Part shown: one piece after another, positions 7,169-14,564 of the stretch | Layout of the letters: every line of letters begins with the position of its first letter | Numbering within the stretch: position 1 is the stretch's first letter | Source of the DNA: JANRLJ01 sp034437895 | Lineage (GTDB): Bacteria > Chloroflexota > Anaerolineae > Aggregatilineales > Phototrophicaceae | Assembly: GCA_034437895.1 (NCBI GenBank) | Contig: DAOTTO010000359.1 | Coordinates: 1 to 19,120 of the forward strand | DNA length: 19,120 nt | Reading direction: 5' to 3' | Notes under the pieces: generated by a model | Told to the model about the DNA's origin: nothing | Databases searched by the model: none | Seen by the model: the letters and a program-made list of their open reading frames with translations, nothing else | Translations under genes and position numbers: made by a program

Positions 7169-8370
7169 TGCGGATTCTGTTTGTCGGCCTCTCACAAAGC
7201 ATTCACACCGCACGATGGATCGACCAGATCACCGATCAAGGGTGGGATTTGCATCTCTATCCCGTGCATGGCGATAGTCCGCCCTATTCCGAACTCAAAG
7301 GGGTTACGCTCCACGACTTTTTTTATGGCAAGCCCGATTTAGCCGCTGATGTAAGACATGCGGGCTATCGCATTACGCCGCCGATTCTTGCAAATCCACT
7401 GCTGCGGCTTACCAGAGGGGCAGCACATCGCCTGTGGCCTACCAACCAAGTAGATCGTCTGGTGCGGCTGATTCGGCAGATCAAGCCCGACATCATCCAT
7501 ACGATGGAGATTTCCAGCGGTGGCGGCTTAACCTTAGCTGCCAAACAGCTTTTAGGGCATGAATTTCCGCCCTGGATTATCGGCAATTGGGGCGATGAAG
7601 TGCAGTTTTTTGCACGTCTGTCGCAATATGCCACTATGCTGCGGCAGGTAATTGCCCAAGCCGATTACTTCACATCGGAATGTGCGCGAGACTTGCCCTT
7701 AGCGCGAGAACTGGGCTTTAAAGGGGGATTTCTCCCCGTGACCCCAGCCGGAGGCAGTTTCGATGTGGCTTTTATGCAAACGCTGCGGCAGCCCGGCGCG
7801 ACTTCTAACCGTCGGCTGATTTTGCTCAAAGGCTATCAGGATATTCGCGGACGGGCTTTGTTCGGCTTGAGTGCTATCGAGATGTGTGCGGATTTGCTCA
7901 ACGACTATCGTGTTGGCGTTTATGGCATCAACAGCGATGAAGTACGGACGACGATTGAACTCATGGCAGGCAACGGGATTCCGATTGAAGCGATCCCACG
8001 CCAGCCGACGAATGCGGATATTTTGCGCTTATTTGGGCAAGCGCGGATTTATATCGGCGTGAGCATGTCCGATGGAATCAGCACGTCGCTGTTGCAAGCC
8101 ATGCTGATGGGGACTTTTCCGATTCAAACATATACCGCCTGTGCCGATGAATGGATTACGCATGGCGAGAGTGGGATGACTGTGCCGCCGCAAGACCCGC
8201 ACGCAATCGCTGCTGCGCTGCGTTATGCGCTCACAGATGACGCATTGGTCGACCATGCCGCACAAATTAACCTTCAAACGGGCGCGAGTCGGCTCGATAA
8301 AAGCGTCATCAATCCCAAAGTCGCTGCGATGTACCGCCAAATTCTGCAAAGTGCGCCGCGCAACAAATGA
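7168..8370 (+). CDS. Glycosyltransferase, GT4-like (GT-B fold)
   Basis: 400 aa from ATG at 7168, coupled to the upstream gene through TGATG. The N-terminal half (MRILFVGLSQSIHTARWIDQ, then DIIHTMEISSGG and the GNWGDEVQFF strand) and the C-terminal half with a YGINSDE strand and GQARIYIGVSMSDGIS give the two Rossmann lobes of a GT-B enzyme. In classical GT4 proteins the nucleotide-sugar site has two glutamates eight residues apart (E-x7-E). Here those positions are Asp302 and Gln310 within SDGISTSLLQAM. The rest of the motif, including the MGTFPIQ strand, is intact, so it is probably active with altered donor contacts. No signal peptide or membrane segment; it would add a sugar to the growing chain on the cytoplasmic side. 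Donor and acceptor are unknown. Confidence 0.8.
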   Translation: MRILFVGLSQSIHTARWIDQITDQGWDLHLYPVHGDSPPYSELKGVTLHDFFYGKPDLAADVRHAGYRITPPILANPLLRLTRGAAHRLWPTNQVDRLVRLIRQIKPDIIHTMEISSGGGLTLAAKQLLGHEFPPWIIGNWGDEVQFFARLSQYATMLRQVIAQADYFTSECARDLPLARELGFKGGFLPVTPAGGSFDVAFMQTLRQPGATSNRRLILLKGYQDIRGRALFGLSAIEMCADLLNDYRVGVYGINSDEVRTTIELMAGNGIPIEAIPRQPTNADILRLFGQARIYIGVSMSDGISTSLLQAMLMGTFPIQTYTACADEWITHGESGMTVPPQDPHAIAAALRYALTDDALVDHAAQINLQTGASRLDKSVINPKVAAMYRQILQSAPRNK

Positions 8371-8437
8371 CATCTTGCCCCTACATCGTCCGAAATCCTT
8401 TAGGTACAATGGTTGCTTCTATTGAGGAAAATCAAGA

Positions 8438-9310
8438 ATGCGCGCAACCCAAACTCGGCCTGATACTATTTTGCCGGATAACCCGACCACACATAAACTC
8501 GTAATTGAACCGCCGTCCGGTTGGTCACAGCTTGATCTGGCGGAAGTCTGGCAGCACCGTGAACTGCTGATTTTTCTCGTCTGGCGCGATTTAACCGTGC
8601 GTTATAAGCAAACGGTCTTGGGGCCGCTCTGGGCGGTCATTAACCCCTTCGCCTCCATGATTATTTTCAGCCTGTTTCTAGGCGGATTGGTCGGAGTCCC
8701 ATCGGATGGGATTCCTTATCCGCTGTTCAGTTTCGCCGCGCTAGTTCCCTGGGCGCTGTTTACCAATACCCTGAGTCGTTCCGGGGGGAGTTTGGTCGGT
8801 AACGCCAATCTGATTACGAAGGTGTATTTCCCGCGTCTGGTGATTCCATTTTCCAATGCGCTTTCCAGCTTGATCGACTTTTTGCTGGCGTTTGTTTTGC
8901 TTGTCGGCATGATGCTGGCTTATGGTTATGTCCCCACGATCAACTTCATCTTCCTGCCGGTATTTATCCTGTTGAGCATGGTCATTGGCCTCGGTGTAGG
9001 CTTAGGACTTGCCGCGTTGAATGTGCGCTTCCGCGACATTAATTTTTTCTTGCCGTTCCTGCTGCAAGCATGGTTGTATGCTTCACCCGTCGTCTATCCG
9101 GCGACGCTGATAAAGGGCGATGTTCTGCGGCTGCTTTATAACCTCAACCCGATGGCAAGTGTCATTGATGGCTTCCGGTGGGCGCTGCTGGATATTGGCA
9201 ATCCTCCCGGCGCGATCATTATCCTGCCGATTCTCATAGCGATTTTGGCGCTGGTGGGCGGGATGCTTTATTTTAAGAAAACAGAACGCGTCTTTACCGA
9301 CGTGATTTAG
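8438..9310 (+). CDS. wzm: ABC-2 type polysaccharide export permease (Wzm-like)
   Basis: 290 aa from ATG at 8438, with GAGGAA 8 bases upstream. This is the membrane part of an ABC exporter for polysaccharides such as O-antigen or teichoic acid. The family signature is clear: an amphipathic N-terminal segment (LAEVWQHRELLIFLVWRDLTVRYKQTVLGPLWAVINP), then about six membrane helices, the conserved LAALNVRFRDI loop, the WLYASPVVYP helix and the LYNLNPMASVIDGFRWALL periplasmic/extracellular segment. The C-terminus ends in a helix and a short cytoplasmic tail. Its ATPase partner follows 33 bases later. Gene order wzm-wzt within glycosyltransferase and methyltransferase genes fits assembly on a lipid carrier followed by whole-chain export. 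Confidence 0.93.
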   Translation: MRATQTRPDTILPDNPTTHKLVIEPPSGWSQLDLAEVWQHRELLIFLVWRDLTVRYKQTVLGPLWAVINPFASMIIFSLFLGGLVGVPSDGIPYPLFSFAALVPWALFTNTLSRSGGSLVGNANLITKVYFPRLVIPFSNALSSLIDFLLAFVLLVGMMLAYGYVPTINFIFLPVFILLSMVIGLGVGLGLAALNVRFRDINFFLPFLLQAWLYASPVVYPATLIKGDVLRLLYNLNPMASVIDGFRWALLDIGNPPGAIIILPILIAILALVGGMLYFKKTERVFTDVI

Positions 9311-9343
9311 TTTGATTTAGCGAGTGTTAGTTTCGAGGCATTC

Positions 9344-10609
9344 ATGGCAGAACCCGTTATCCTCGTTGAAGGATTAAGTAAGCAATATCATATTGGCGCG
9401 GCTCCCGTGCAAGCACGCGGCATCAAAGACATTTTCATGTCTCCTTTCCGGCGCAGAGCGCTGCCCGGCGGAGAATCCTCCCCCACAATATGGGCGCTGC
9501 AAGATGTCTCGTTTGCGGTTCAGCAAGGCGAGGTTCTGGGCTTGATTGGGCGTAATGGCTCTGGCAAAAGCACGCTCCTAAAAATTCTTTCCCGAATCAC
9601 CCCACCGACAGGTGGACGAGTCAGCATTACTGGGCGGGTGGGGTCACTGCTGGAAGTCGGCACGGGGTTTCATCCTGAATTGACGGGGCGCGAAAATATC
9701 TTCCTGAACGGTACGATGCTCGGCATGAAGCGCAGCGAGATCACCGCCAAATTTGATGAGATTGTCGATTTTTCTGGCGTAGAGAAATTTATCGACACAC
9801 CCGTAAAGCGCTATTCCAGCGGCATGTATGTGCGGTTAGCGTTTGCGGTGGCGGCGCATCTTGAGCCGGAAATCCTGATTTTGGATGAAGTGCTGGCAGT
9901 AGGCGATGTCGCCTTTCAGAAAAAGTGCCTCGGTAAAATTGGTGAAGTCACCCGTGCAGGTCGCACAGTGATTTTCGTGAGCCACAGCATGGCCTCGATT
10001 TCCAGCCTGTGTACCCGCTGCCTGATTATGGAAGAAGGCCATCTCGCAATGGATACCGATACCGAAACAGCCGTCAGCGTCTACCTGCAAAAATTGTTTG
10101 AAGGGGATCGTGTCGGCTTCCTCACACCTGATGCCAAGCGTTTTGGCTCCGGCGTAATCCGTTTTACCGATTTCTATATGGAAAACACACTCGGTCAGCG
10201 GATTCCAGTGGTTCGCAGCGGGCAGGATGTGATCTTCGCTTTCCCGTATGAAATTCCCGCTGGTGTCGTCCCTGACGGCAAAATCTCGGTTGGGTTTTCG
10301 CTCGTTGACGATCAGGATCATACCTTATTCATCATGTATAACGATTACACCAATCAACTTTTTGAGACTGTGCCGGGGCAGGGAGTCGTGAAGTGCCGTA
10401 TCGATCATTTCCCGTTGATCCCTGCCAATTATCGCGTCACGGGCGTTATAGTCGTTGATGGTGAAGAAGCTGACCGTCCAGAAAAAGGGCTTGGTATGAT
10501 TATCGTCAGTGAAGGTGATTTTTATGGGACAGGCCGCACAGGGACTACGATTGCGCCCTTTATGGTACAAGGGGATTGGTCGCTGGAAAGCGCCGCGCAG
10601 CCTGTTTAG
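9344..10609 (+). CDS. wzt: ABC transporter ATP-binding protein with C-terminal Wzt-like domain
   Basis: 421 aa from ATG at 9344. The N-terminal 240 residues are the nucleotide-binding domain: Walker A GRNGSGKST (69-77), a signature loop YSSGM (157-161) that keeps the SGM form typical of polysaccharide exporters, Walker B ILILDEV with Asp181/Glu182, and the switch His214 in SHS. Residues about 265-415 form an extra beta-rich domain (IRFTDFYMENTLGQRIPVV, ISVGFSLVDDQDHTLFIMYN) matching the Wzt C-terminal fold. In well-studied systems this domain binds the modified end of the glycan and makes export depend on that cap. Methyltransferases flank this gene, so a methylated terminus is a plausible export tag here; that is inference. 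It powers the Wzm-like channel encoded just upstream. Confidence 0.93.
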   Translation: MAEPVILVEGLSKQYHIGAAPVQARGIKDIFMSPFRRRALPGGESSPTIWALQDVSFAVQQGEVLGLIGRNGSGKSTLLKILSRITPPTGGRVSITGRVGSLLEVGTGFHPELTGRENIFLNGTMLGMKRSEITAKFDEIVDFSGVEKFIDTPVKRYSSGMYVRLAFAVAAHLEPEILILDEVLAVGDVAFQKKCLGKIGEVTRAGRTVIFVSHSMASISSLCTRCLIMEEGHLAMDTDTETAVSVYLQKLFEGDRVGFLTPDAKRFGSGVIRFTDFYMENTLGQRIPVVRSGQDVIFAFPYEIPAGVVPDGKISVGFSLVDDQDHTLFIMYNDYTNQLFETVPGQGVVKCRIDHFPLIPANYRVTGVIVVDGEEADRPEKGLGMIIVSEGDFYGTGRTGTTIAPFMVQGDWSLESAAQPV

Positions 10610-10638
10610 GGTAGCGTATTATGTAAGGATGTGAGTTC

Positions 10639-11301
10639 ATGACGACGATTTTCGGTAGAATTTATGGGAAGCTCGCCTGGGAGATGCAAAAAGCCCTTGC
10701 CCCAAGGCGAGCAAAGCAAAAAGTAGTACAAGTCCAGAAGGTACAAGACGAAGAAATCCATGCCTATGTCCGCGCTGGCAACCCAATCAAGTTGATTATT
10801 GGATCGGGCGGTACAAGCTACCCCGGCTGGCTTTCTAGCGATGTGCCTACGCTCGATATTACGAATCCCGATCATTGGCAAAAATTCTTCAAGCCAAACT
10901 CGATTGAACGTATATTGGCGGAACATGTACTCGAACATCTAACGGAAGAACAAAATCAGGCGGCGTTAGCTTTGGCTTATCAATATCTTAAACCCGGCGG
11001 CATGTTCCGCATTGCTGTACCCGATGGATTTCGCCGCGACCCCGCTTATGTAGCGGAGGTCACTCCTCCCAAAGATGGTCATCAAATGTTGTTCACGATC
11101 AATAACCTGCGCCCGATGATGGAATCAGCAGGATTCGAAGTGCGTCCACTGGAATATTTCGATGCGAGTGAGGAATTCCATGCGACTGAATGGGATGCCG
11201 CCGAAGGACACATTATGCGGTCTGTGCGCTTTGACCATCAAACTGATTTTCAGCGCGACAATCTTTTTTACACGTCGCTGATTGTGGATGGCCTCAAATA
11301 A
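10639..11301 (+). CDS. SAM-dependent methyltransferase, small class I type
   Basis: 220 aa from ATG at 10639, with AAGGAT about 9 bases upstream. After a basic N-terminal helix (residues 1-45), the core starts with KLIIGSGGTSYPGWLSSDVPTLDI, a variant of motif I in which GxGG-x(4)-PGW-x(3)-D replaces the common GxGxG loop. This variant is frequent in glycan-locus methyltransferases. The motifs ILAEHVLEHL and YLKPGGMFRIAVPDGF confirm the class I fold. Near the end are LRPMMESAGFEVRPLEYFD and a charged tail. It directly follows wzt, and its stop abuts the next gene, so it is co-transcribed. In other ABC-type glycan systems a methyltransferase near Wzt ends chain growth by capping; that role is possible here but not shown. 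Confidence 0.8.
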   Translation: MTTIFGRIYGKLAWEMQKALAPRRAKQKVVQVQKVQDEEIHAYVRAGNPIKLIIGSGGTSYPGWLSSDVPTLDITNPDHWQKFFKPNSIERILAEHVLEHLTEEQNQAALALAYQYLKPGGMFRIAVPDGFRRDPAYVAEVTPPKDGHQMLFTINNLRPMMESAGFEVRPLEYFDASEEFHATEWDAAEGHIMRSVRFDHQTDFQRDNLFYTSLIVDGLK

Positions 11302-11304
11302 GTG

Positions 11305-12198
11305 ATGAATCCCAAAATTACTGTCATCACCCCGTCTTATAATCAAGGGCAGTATATCGAGGCGACGATAAAATCCGTCCTCGATCAAGGGTATGACAAT
11401 CTTGAATATATCATCATCGACGGTGGCTCGACGGATGAAAGTGTGGATGTTATCCGGCGCTATGAAAGCCATCTCGCGTATTGGTGCAGCGAACCAGATT
11501 CCGGGCAAACCAACGCCATCAACAAAGGTTTGCAACGGGCGACTGGCGACATCATCGCATATCTGAACAGTGATGACCAATTTTTGCCGGGAGCGTTGGA
11601 AGTTGTCTCAGCCTTAATGCGACATTCATCGGCAAAATGGATGAGCGGCGCATGTCAAATCACGTCGCCGGACGGCACACTGATTCGCCTCTGGGAGCCA
11701 GAAAAAGCGCCGATGTCGCGGGTGGTCGCTATCCTCTATCCTTGGGGATTGCCGCAACCTGCTTGCTTTTGGCGGCGCGAACTTTTTGCCACTTATGGCT
11801 GCTTCCGTGAAGACTTGCATTATGCCTTCGATACCCATTTTCAACTCACCTTGATGTTGGCAGGGGAAGCGCCTCTTCTCACTTCATTGCCCCTAGCGAA
11901 TGCTTTAGTGCATCCCCAAAGCAAAACAGGCACTTCTGGCGGACGTGGTGTTTTTTGGAATGAATACCGCCGCTACATGCGTGATTTCGAGACCCAGCTT
12001 GACCCGAAAGAACGCGCCTATGGACGTGTCGTGCTGTGGCTAACCGATGTCGGCAGTCCGCAGCCCACCGATCAACCTCGCCCTGCCTTGCACGAATTTT
12101 TGACCATGCTGCGTTACTACCCGACGGTCTTCGCTAAAACTTCGCTGGCGACTTTCGCCCGTGTGACCGGACTTCGTAAATGGAAATACAAGAACTAG
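11305..12198 (+). CDS. Family 2 glycosyltransferase
   Basis: 297 aa from ATG at 11305, three bases after the previous TAA (a GTG at 11302 is the alternative). GT-A fold: ITVITPSYNQGQYIEATIKSV (residues 5-25) and EYIIIDGGSTDES with Asp39 bind the nucleotide; WCSEPDSGQTNAINKGL and AYLNSDD (NSDD 88-91, the metal-binding DXD equivalent) complete the donor site. The acceptor part contains FWRRELFATYGCFREDLHYAFD, typical of this GT2 branch. No membrane segments are visible, so it is not a processive synthase. It would transfer one sugar to the glycan in the cytoplasm. It shares the unit with the GT4 enzyme; only two transferases are seen here, so a longer repeat unit would need genes elsewhere. Confidence 0.9.
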   Translation: MNPKITVITPSYNQGQYIEATIKSVLDQGYDNLEYIIIDGGSTDESVDVIRRYESHLAYWCSEPDSGQTNAINKGLQRATGDIIAYLNSDDQFLPGALEVVSALMRHSSAKWMSGACQITSPDGTLIRLWEPEKAPMSRVVAILYPWGLPQPACFWRRELFATYGCFREDLHYAFDTHFQLTLMLAGEAPLLTSLPLANALVHPQSKTGTSGGRGVFWNEYRRYMRDFETQLDPKERAYGRVVLWLTDVGSPQPTDQPRPALHEFLTMLRYYPTVFAKTSLATFARVTGLRKWKYKN

Positions 12199-12219
12199 GC
12201 CGCTACAAATAGGAAACTC

Positions 12220-13059
12220 ATGTCCAAATTGACCCCCAAAATAAGTTTGGTGATAATCGCCTCTTTGATGCTCGTCATCTTAAGCAGCGCAACCATCACC
12301 GCACAAACCACGCCCGAAATTCAGCTTTTGCAACCGGAAGTAATCGCCGTTTATCCGCACGACAGCGGTTCTTTTACGCAAGGATTGGTTTGGGATAACG
12401 GCGTATTCTATGAAAGCGCTGGACAATATAACGAGTCGGATGTGCGAAAAGTGAACCCGGAAACAGGTGAGGTGCTGGCGATCCGTGACCTCAACCGCAT
12501 TTTCTTTGCGGAAGGTCTGGCGTTGGTCGATGACCGTCTGATTCAGATCACCTGGCAGACTGGCTTAGCCTTTGTTTATGATCGAGACACCTTAGCGTAT
12601 GAGCGCCTTTTTCGTTATGAAGGCGAAGGCTGGGGGTTGTGCTATGACGGCAGCGAACTTTATATGAGCGACGGCACTGAATATATCTCCGTACGCGATC
12701 CGCAGACGTTTGAACTCATCAGGCAAATTCCCGTCACATACCAAAATGAGTCGATTGCGGGCTTTAGCCTGCAAGGTCGTGCGTTGGACGAGCTGAATGA
12801 ACTCGAATGCGTGGACGATTCGCTTTACGTCAATGTCTGGCAAACAGACGGAATCCTCATCATCGACAAAGCCACAGGCGCGATTACCGGGCTGATTGAT
12901 GCTGCTCAACTGCTTACGGAAGAAGAACGCGCCGCACTGCCGTACAGCGCTGTTTTGAACGGAATCGCCTATAATCCTGATGACGATGTATTTTACCTGA
13001 CAGGCAAATATTGGCCTAAACTGTTTGAGGTACGCTTCGTGCCAATCCCAGAAAATTAA
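12220..13059 (+). CDS. Secreted glutaminyl-peptide cyclotransferase
   Basis: 279 aa from ATG at 12220, with AGGAA close upstream and only 21 bases after the GT2 gene. Residues 1-28 are a signal peptide (KLTPK, hydrophobic core, cleavage near ITA). The mature part matches the bacterial/plant type glutamine cyclotransferase, a five-bladed beta-propeller: HDSGSFTQGLVWDNGVFYES, FAEGLALVDDRLIQITW, GEGWGLCYDGSELYMSDGT, LNELECVDDSLYVNVW and VLNGIAYNPDDDVFYLTGKYW are the characteristic blade motifs, with the Glu and Trp residues that line the active site. The enzyme turns N-terminal glutamine of peptides into pyroglutamate outside the membrane. Its presence as the last gene of a glycan unit is unusual; it may act on an exported surface protein. 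The secreted repeat protein in this window has a Gln-rich start after its signal peptide and is one conceivable substrate, but that is speculation. Confidence 0.9.
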   Translation: MSKLTPKISLVIIASLMLVILSSATITAQTTPEIQLLQPEVIAVYPHDSGSFTQGLVWDNGVFYESAGQYNESDVRKVNPETGEVLAIRDLNRIFFAEGLALVDDRLIQITWQTGLAFVYDRDTLAYERLFRYEGEGWGLCYDGSELYMSDGTEYISVRDPQTFELIRQIPVTYQNESIAGFSLQGRALDELNELECVDDSLYVNVWQTDGILIIDKATGAITGLIDAAQLLTEEERAALPYSAVLNGIAYNPDDDVFYLTGKYWPKLFEVRFVPIPEN

Positions 13060-13097
13060 TCGATTACCCTACATAAATAAGTGGTAAATCCCTCTCC

Positions 13098-13128
13098 AAG
13101 AGCGCTTAAATGCGCCCTTTTTATTTTT
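13098..13128 (+). terminator. Rho-independent terminator of the polysaccharide unit
   Basis: Arms GAGCGC (13100-13105) and GCGCCC (13112-13117) pair with one A/C mismatch around the loop TTAAAT, and are followed by TTTTTATTTTT. It lies 40 bases past the cyclotransferase stop and before the binding-protein gene. Confidence 0.6.
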
Positions 13129-13210
13129 ACATAAAATCGCAAAAACCTTAAGGTTATTAAAAAATATCTTGATTTATAGTAAAGACATCGCACCAAAAAG
13201 GAGCATAACA

Positions 13211-14494
13211 ATGAGAAAATATTCCTACGTTCTAGCAATGATGTTATTATTAACCCTTTCCCTATTGTTATTTCCGGTAGCGGCACAAGAAACGCCTTTA
13301 AATGGTGAAACAATCCAGATGCTGATTGTTGGCGATCCCTTTGCCAATGCCTTGTTCACTGCCCTCCCACAATTAAACGAATTATCTGGGGCAACTATCG
13401 AAATTGAGGTCGTAGGGTATAACGACGTTCACGATTTAACCCTACTCAACGCACGCGATCAAATCTCCGCTTATGATATTGTCAGTTTTGACGCAGTATG
13501 GGTGGGAGAGTATGGCGCAGCCAATATCTTGCTGCCCATTACCGATCTTATCGCCGCATCAGACAGCGTGAATCCTGCTGATTTTATCGAAATTGCCTAC
13601 CAAAGCGGACAATATGAAGGTTTACAGCTTGGGCTGCCTATCCAGCCACATCCCGAACTCCTTTGGTATCGCAGCGATCTGTTTGAGGAGGCAGGCATTC
13701 AACCGCCCCAAACGACTGATGAATTATTAGCCGCTGCCGCCGCTTTTACCGATGCAGACGCAGATCGCTATGGCATTTGCTGGAATGGGCAGCGCGGGCA
13801 GGCACTTGGGCAGCAGATGGCGCATTTTTATGCCGCCTTCGGGCAGCCGCTGTTAGATGAAAATAATCAACCCACCCTGAATACACCAGAGGGAATCGCC
13901 GCCGCCGAATATGCGTTGGCACTGCTGCCCTATTCACCGCCTGACGTATTAAATATGGCATGGGATCAACGCCCTGTGCGCTTTCGCCAAGGGGGCTGTG
14001 TGATGACCTATGAATGGGCAGCGCGGGCTTATCTCGTGGAAGAAGACCCAACCTCCCAAATAGCCGGCTTGGTCGGTTATGCTGCCGCGCCTCATGCGCC
14101 GGATGAACAAGCTGTTACGCCGCTTGGCGTTTGGAACTTAGGCATTCCCGCCAATATCGGTGATCGTGCTGATGTAGCATGGCAATTTCTTGAATGGGTG
14201 ACGAGTGAAGAAATAGAGCGCTTGCTGGCAAACGAAGGTAACGGCGGTATGCCACGTTACAGCCTCATCCGTGATGAAGCCTTGATTGAGCGCTATCCCG
14301 TATTTGCAACCGTAGACACGCTGGGCAGCGAAGGTCAGCTAGCCGATTGGATGCGCCCAGCCGTCCCGCAGTGGCCCCAATTAGCCGACATACTAGGCGA
14401 GGTTTATCACGATATGTTAAACGGCACCTTAACGCCTGCCCAAGCTGCGGAAGAAGCACAAACGCAAGCAGAAGCCTTGTTTAGCGGACAGTAA
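13211..14494 (+). CDS. Secreted extracellular solute-binding protein, sugar-ABC type
   Basis: 427 aa from ATG at 13211, with AAGGAG about 7 bases upstream; a TTG at 13169 is in frame but implausible. Residues 1-25 are a signal peptide ending VAA-QE. There is no lipobox cysteine, so it is not a lipoprotein. The mature part follows the family 1 periplasmic-binding pattern: QMLIVGDPFANALF, YDIVSFDAVWVGEYGAANILLPIT, QLGLPIQPHPELLWYRSDLFEEAG, then the second lobe with YALALLP, VMTYEWAARAY and a GVWNLGIPA strand. The Ala/Gln/Glu-rich C-terminus is a long helix. Such proteins deliver sugars to importer permeases, but none is next to it; instead a sensor kinase follows. A TATAGT at 13175-13180 may be its -10 box. 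Ligand unknown. Confidence 0.85.
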   Translation: MRKYSYVLAMMLLLTLSLLLFPVAAQETPLNGETIQMLIVGDPFANALFTALPQLNELSGATIEIEVVGYNDVHDLTLLNARDQISAYDIVSFDAVWVGEYGAANILLPITDLIAASDSVNPADFIEIAYQSGQYEGLQLGLPIQPHPELLWYRSDLFEEAGIQPPQTTDELLAAAAAFTDADADRYGICWNGQRGQALGQQMAHFYAAFGQPLLDENNQPTLNTPEGIAAAEYALALLPYSPPDVLNMAWDQRPVRFRQGGCVMTYEWAARAYLVEEDPTSQIAGLVGYAAAPHAPDEQAVTPLGVWNLGIPANIGDRADVAWQFLEWVTSEEIERLLANEGNGGMPRYSLIRDEALIERYPVFATVDTLGSEGQLADWMRPAVPQWPQLADILGEVYHDMLNGTLTPAQAAEEAQTQAEALFSGQ

Positions 14495-14502
14495 AATTGA
14501 CC

Positions 14503-14532
14503 AGAGTAAGCTATCGCAAAATAGCTTGCTCT
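14503..14532 (+). promoter_or_regulatory. Strong hairpin between binding-protein and kinase genes
   Basis: AGAGTAAGCTAT (14503-14514) pairs with ATAGCTTGCTCT (14521-14532) over 12 bp with one T-G wobble, around the loop CGCAAA. No T-tract follows on either strand, so it is not a standard terminator. It is more likely an RNA-stabilising or processing hairpin that lets the secreted protein be made in excess of the kinase, or a partial attenuator. It ends 32 bases before the kinase ATG. Confidence 0.6.
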
Positions 14533-14564
14533 TCTCACTGGCGTTTGAAAGGATGTTTGTCATA

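Noticed and set aside
8405..8410. TACAAT as a -10 box for a separate wzm promoter
   Set aside because: No acceptable -35 element at 15-19 bases; the gene is more likely read from the upstream unit.
9836..10321. 161-residue minus-strand ORF inside wzt
   Set aside because: It lies wholly within a clear ABC ATPase and has His/Cys-rich shadow composition.
14526..14564. TTG start extending the histidine kinase
   Set aside because: The TTG is buried in the right arm of the hairpin and has no ribosome site.
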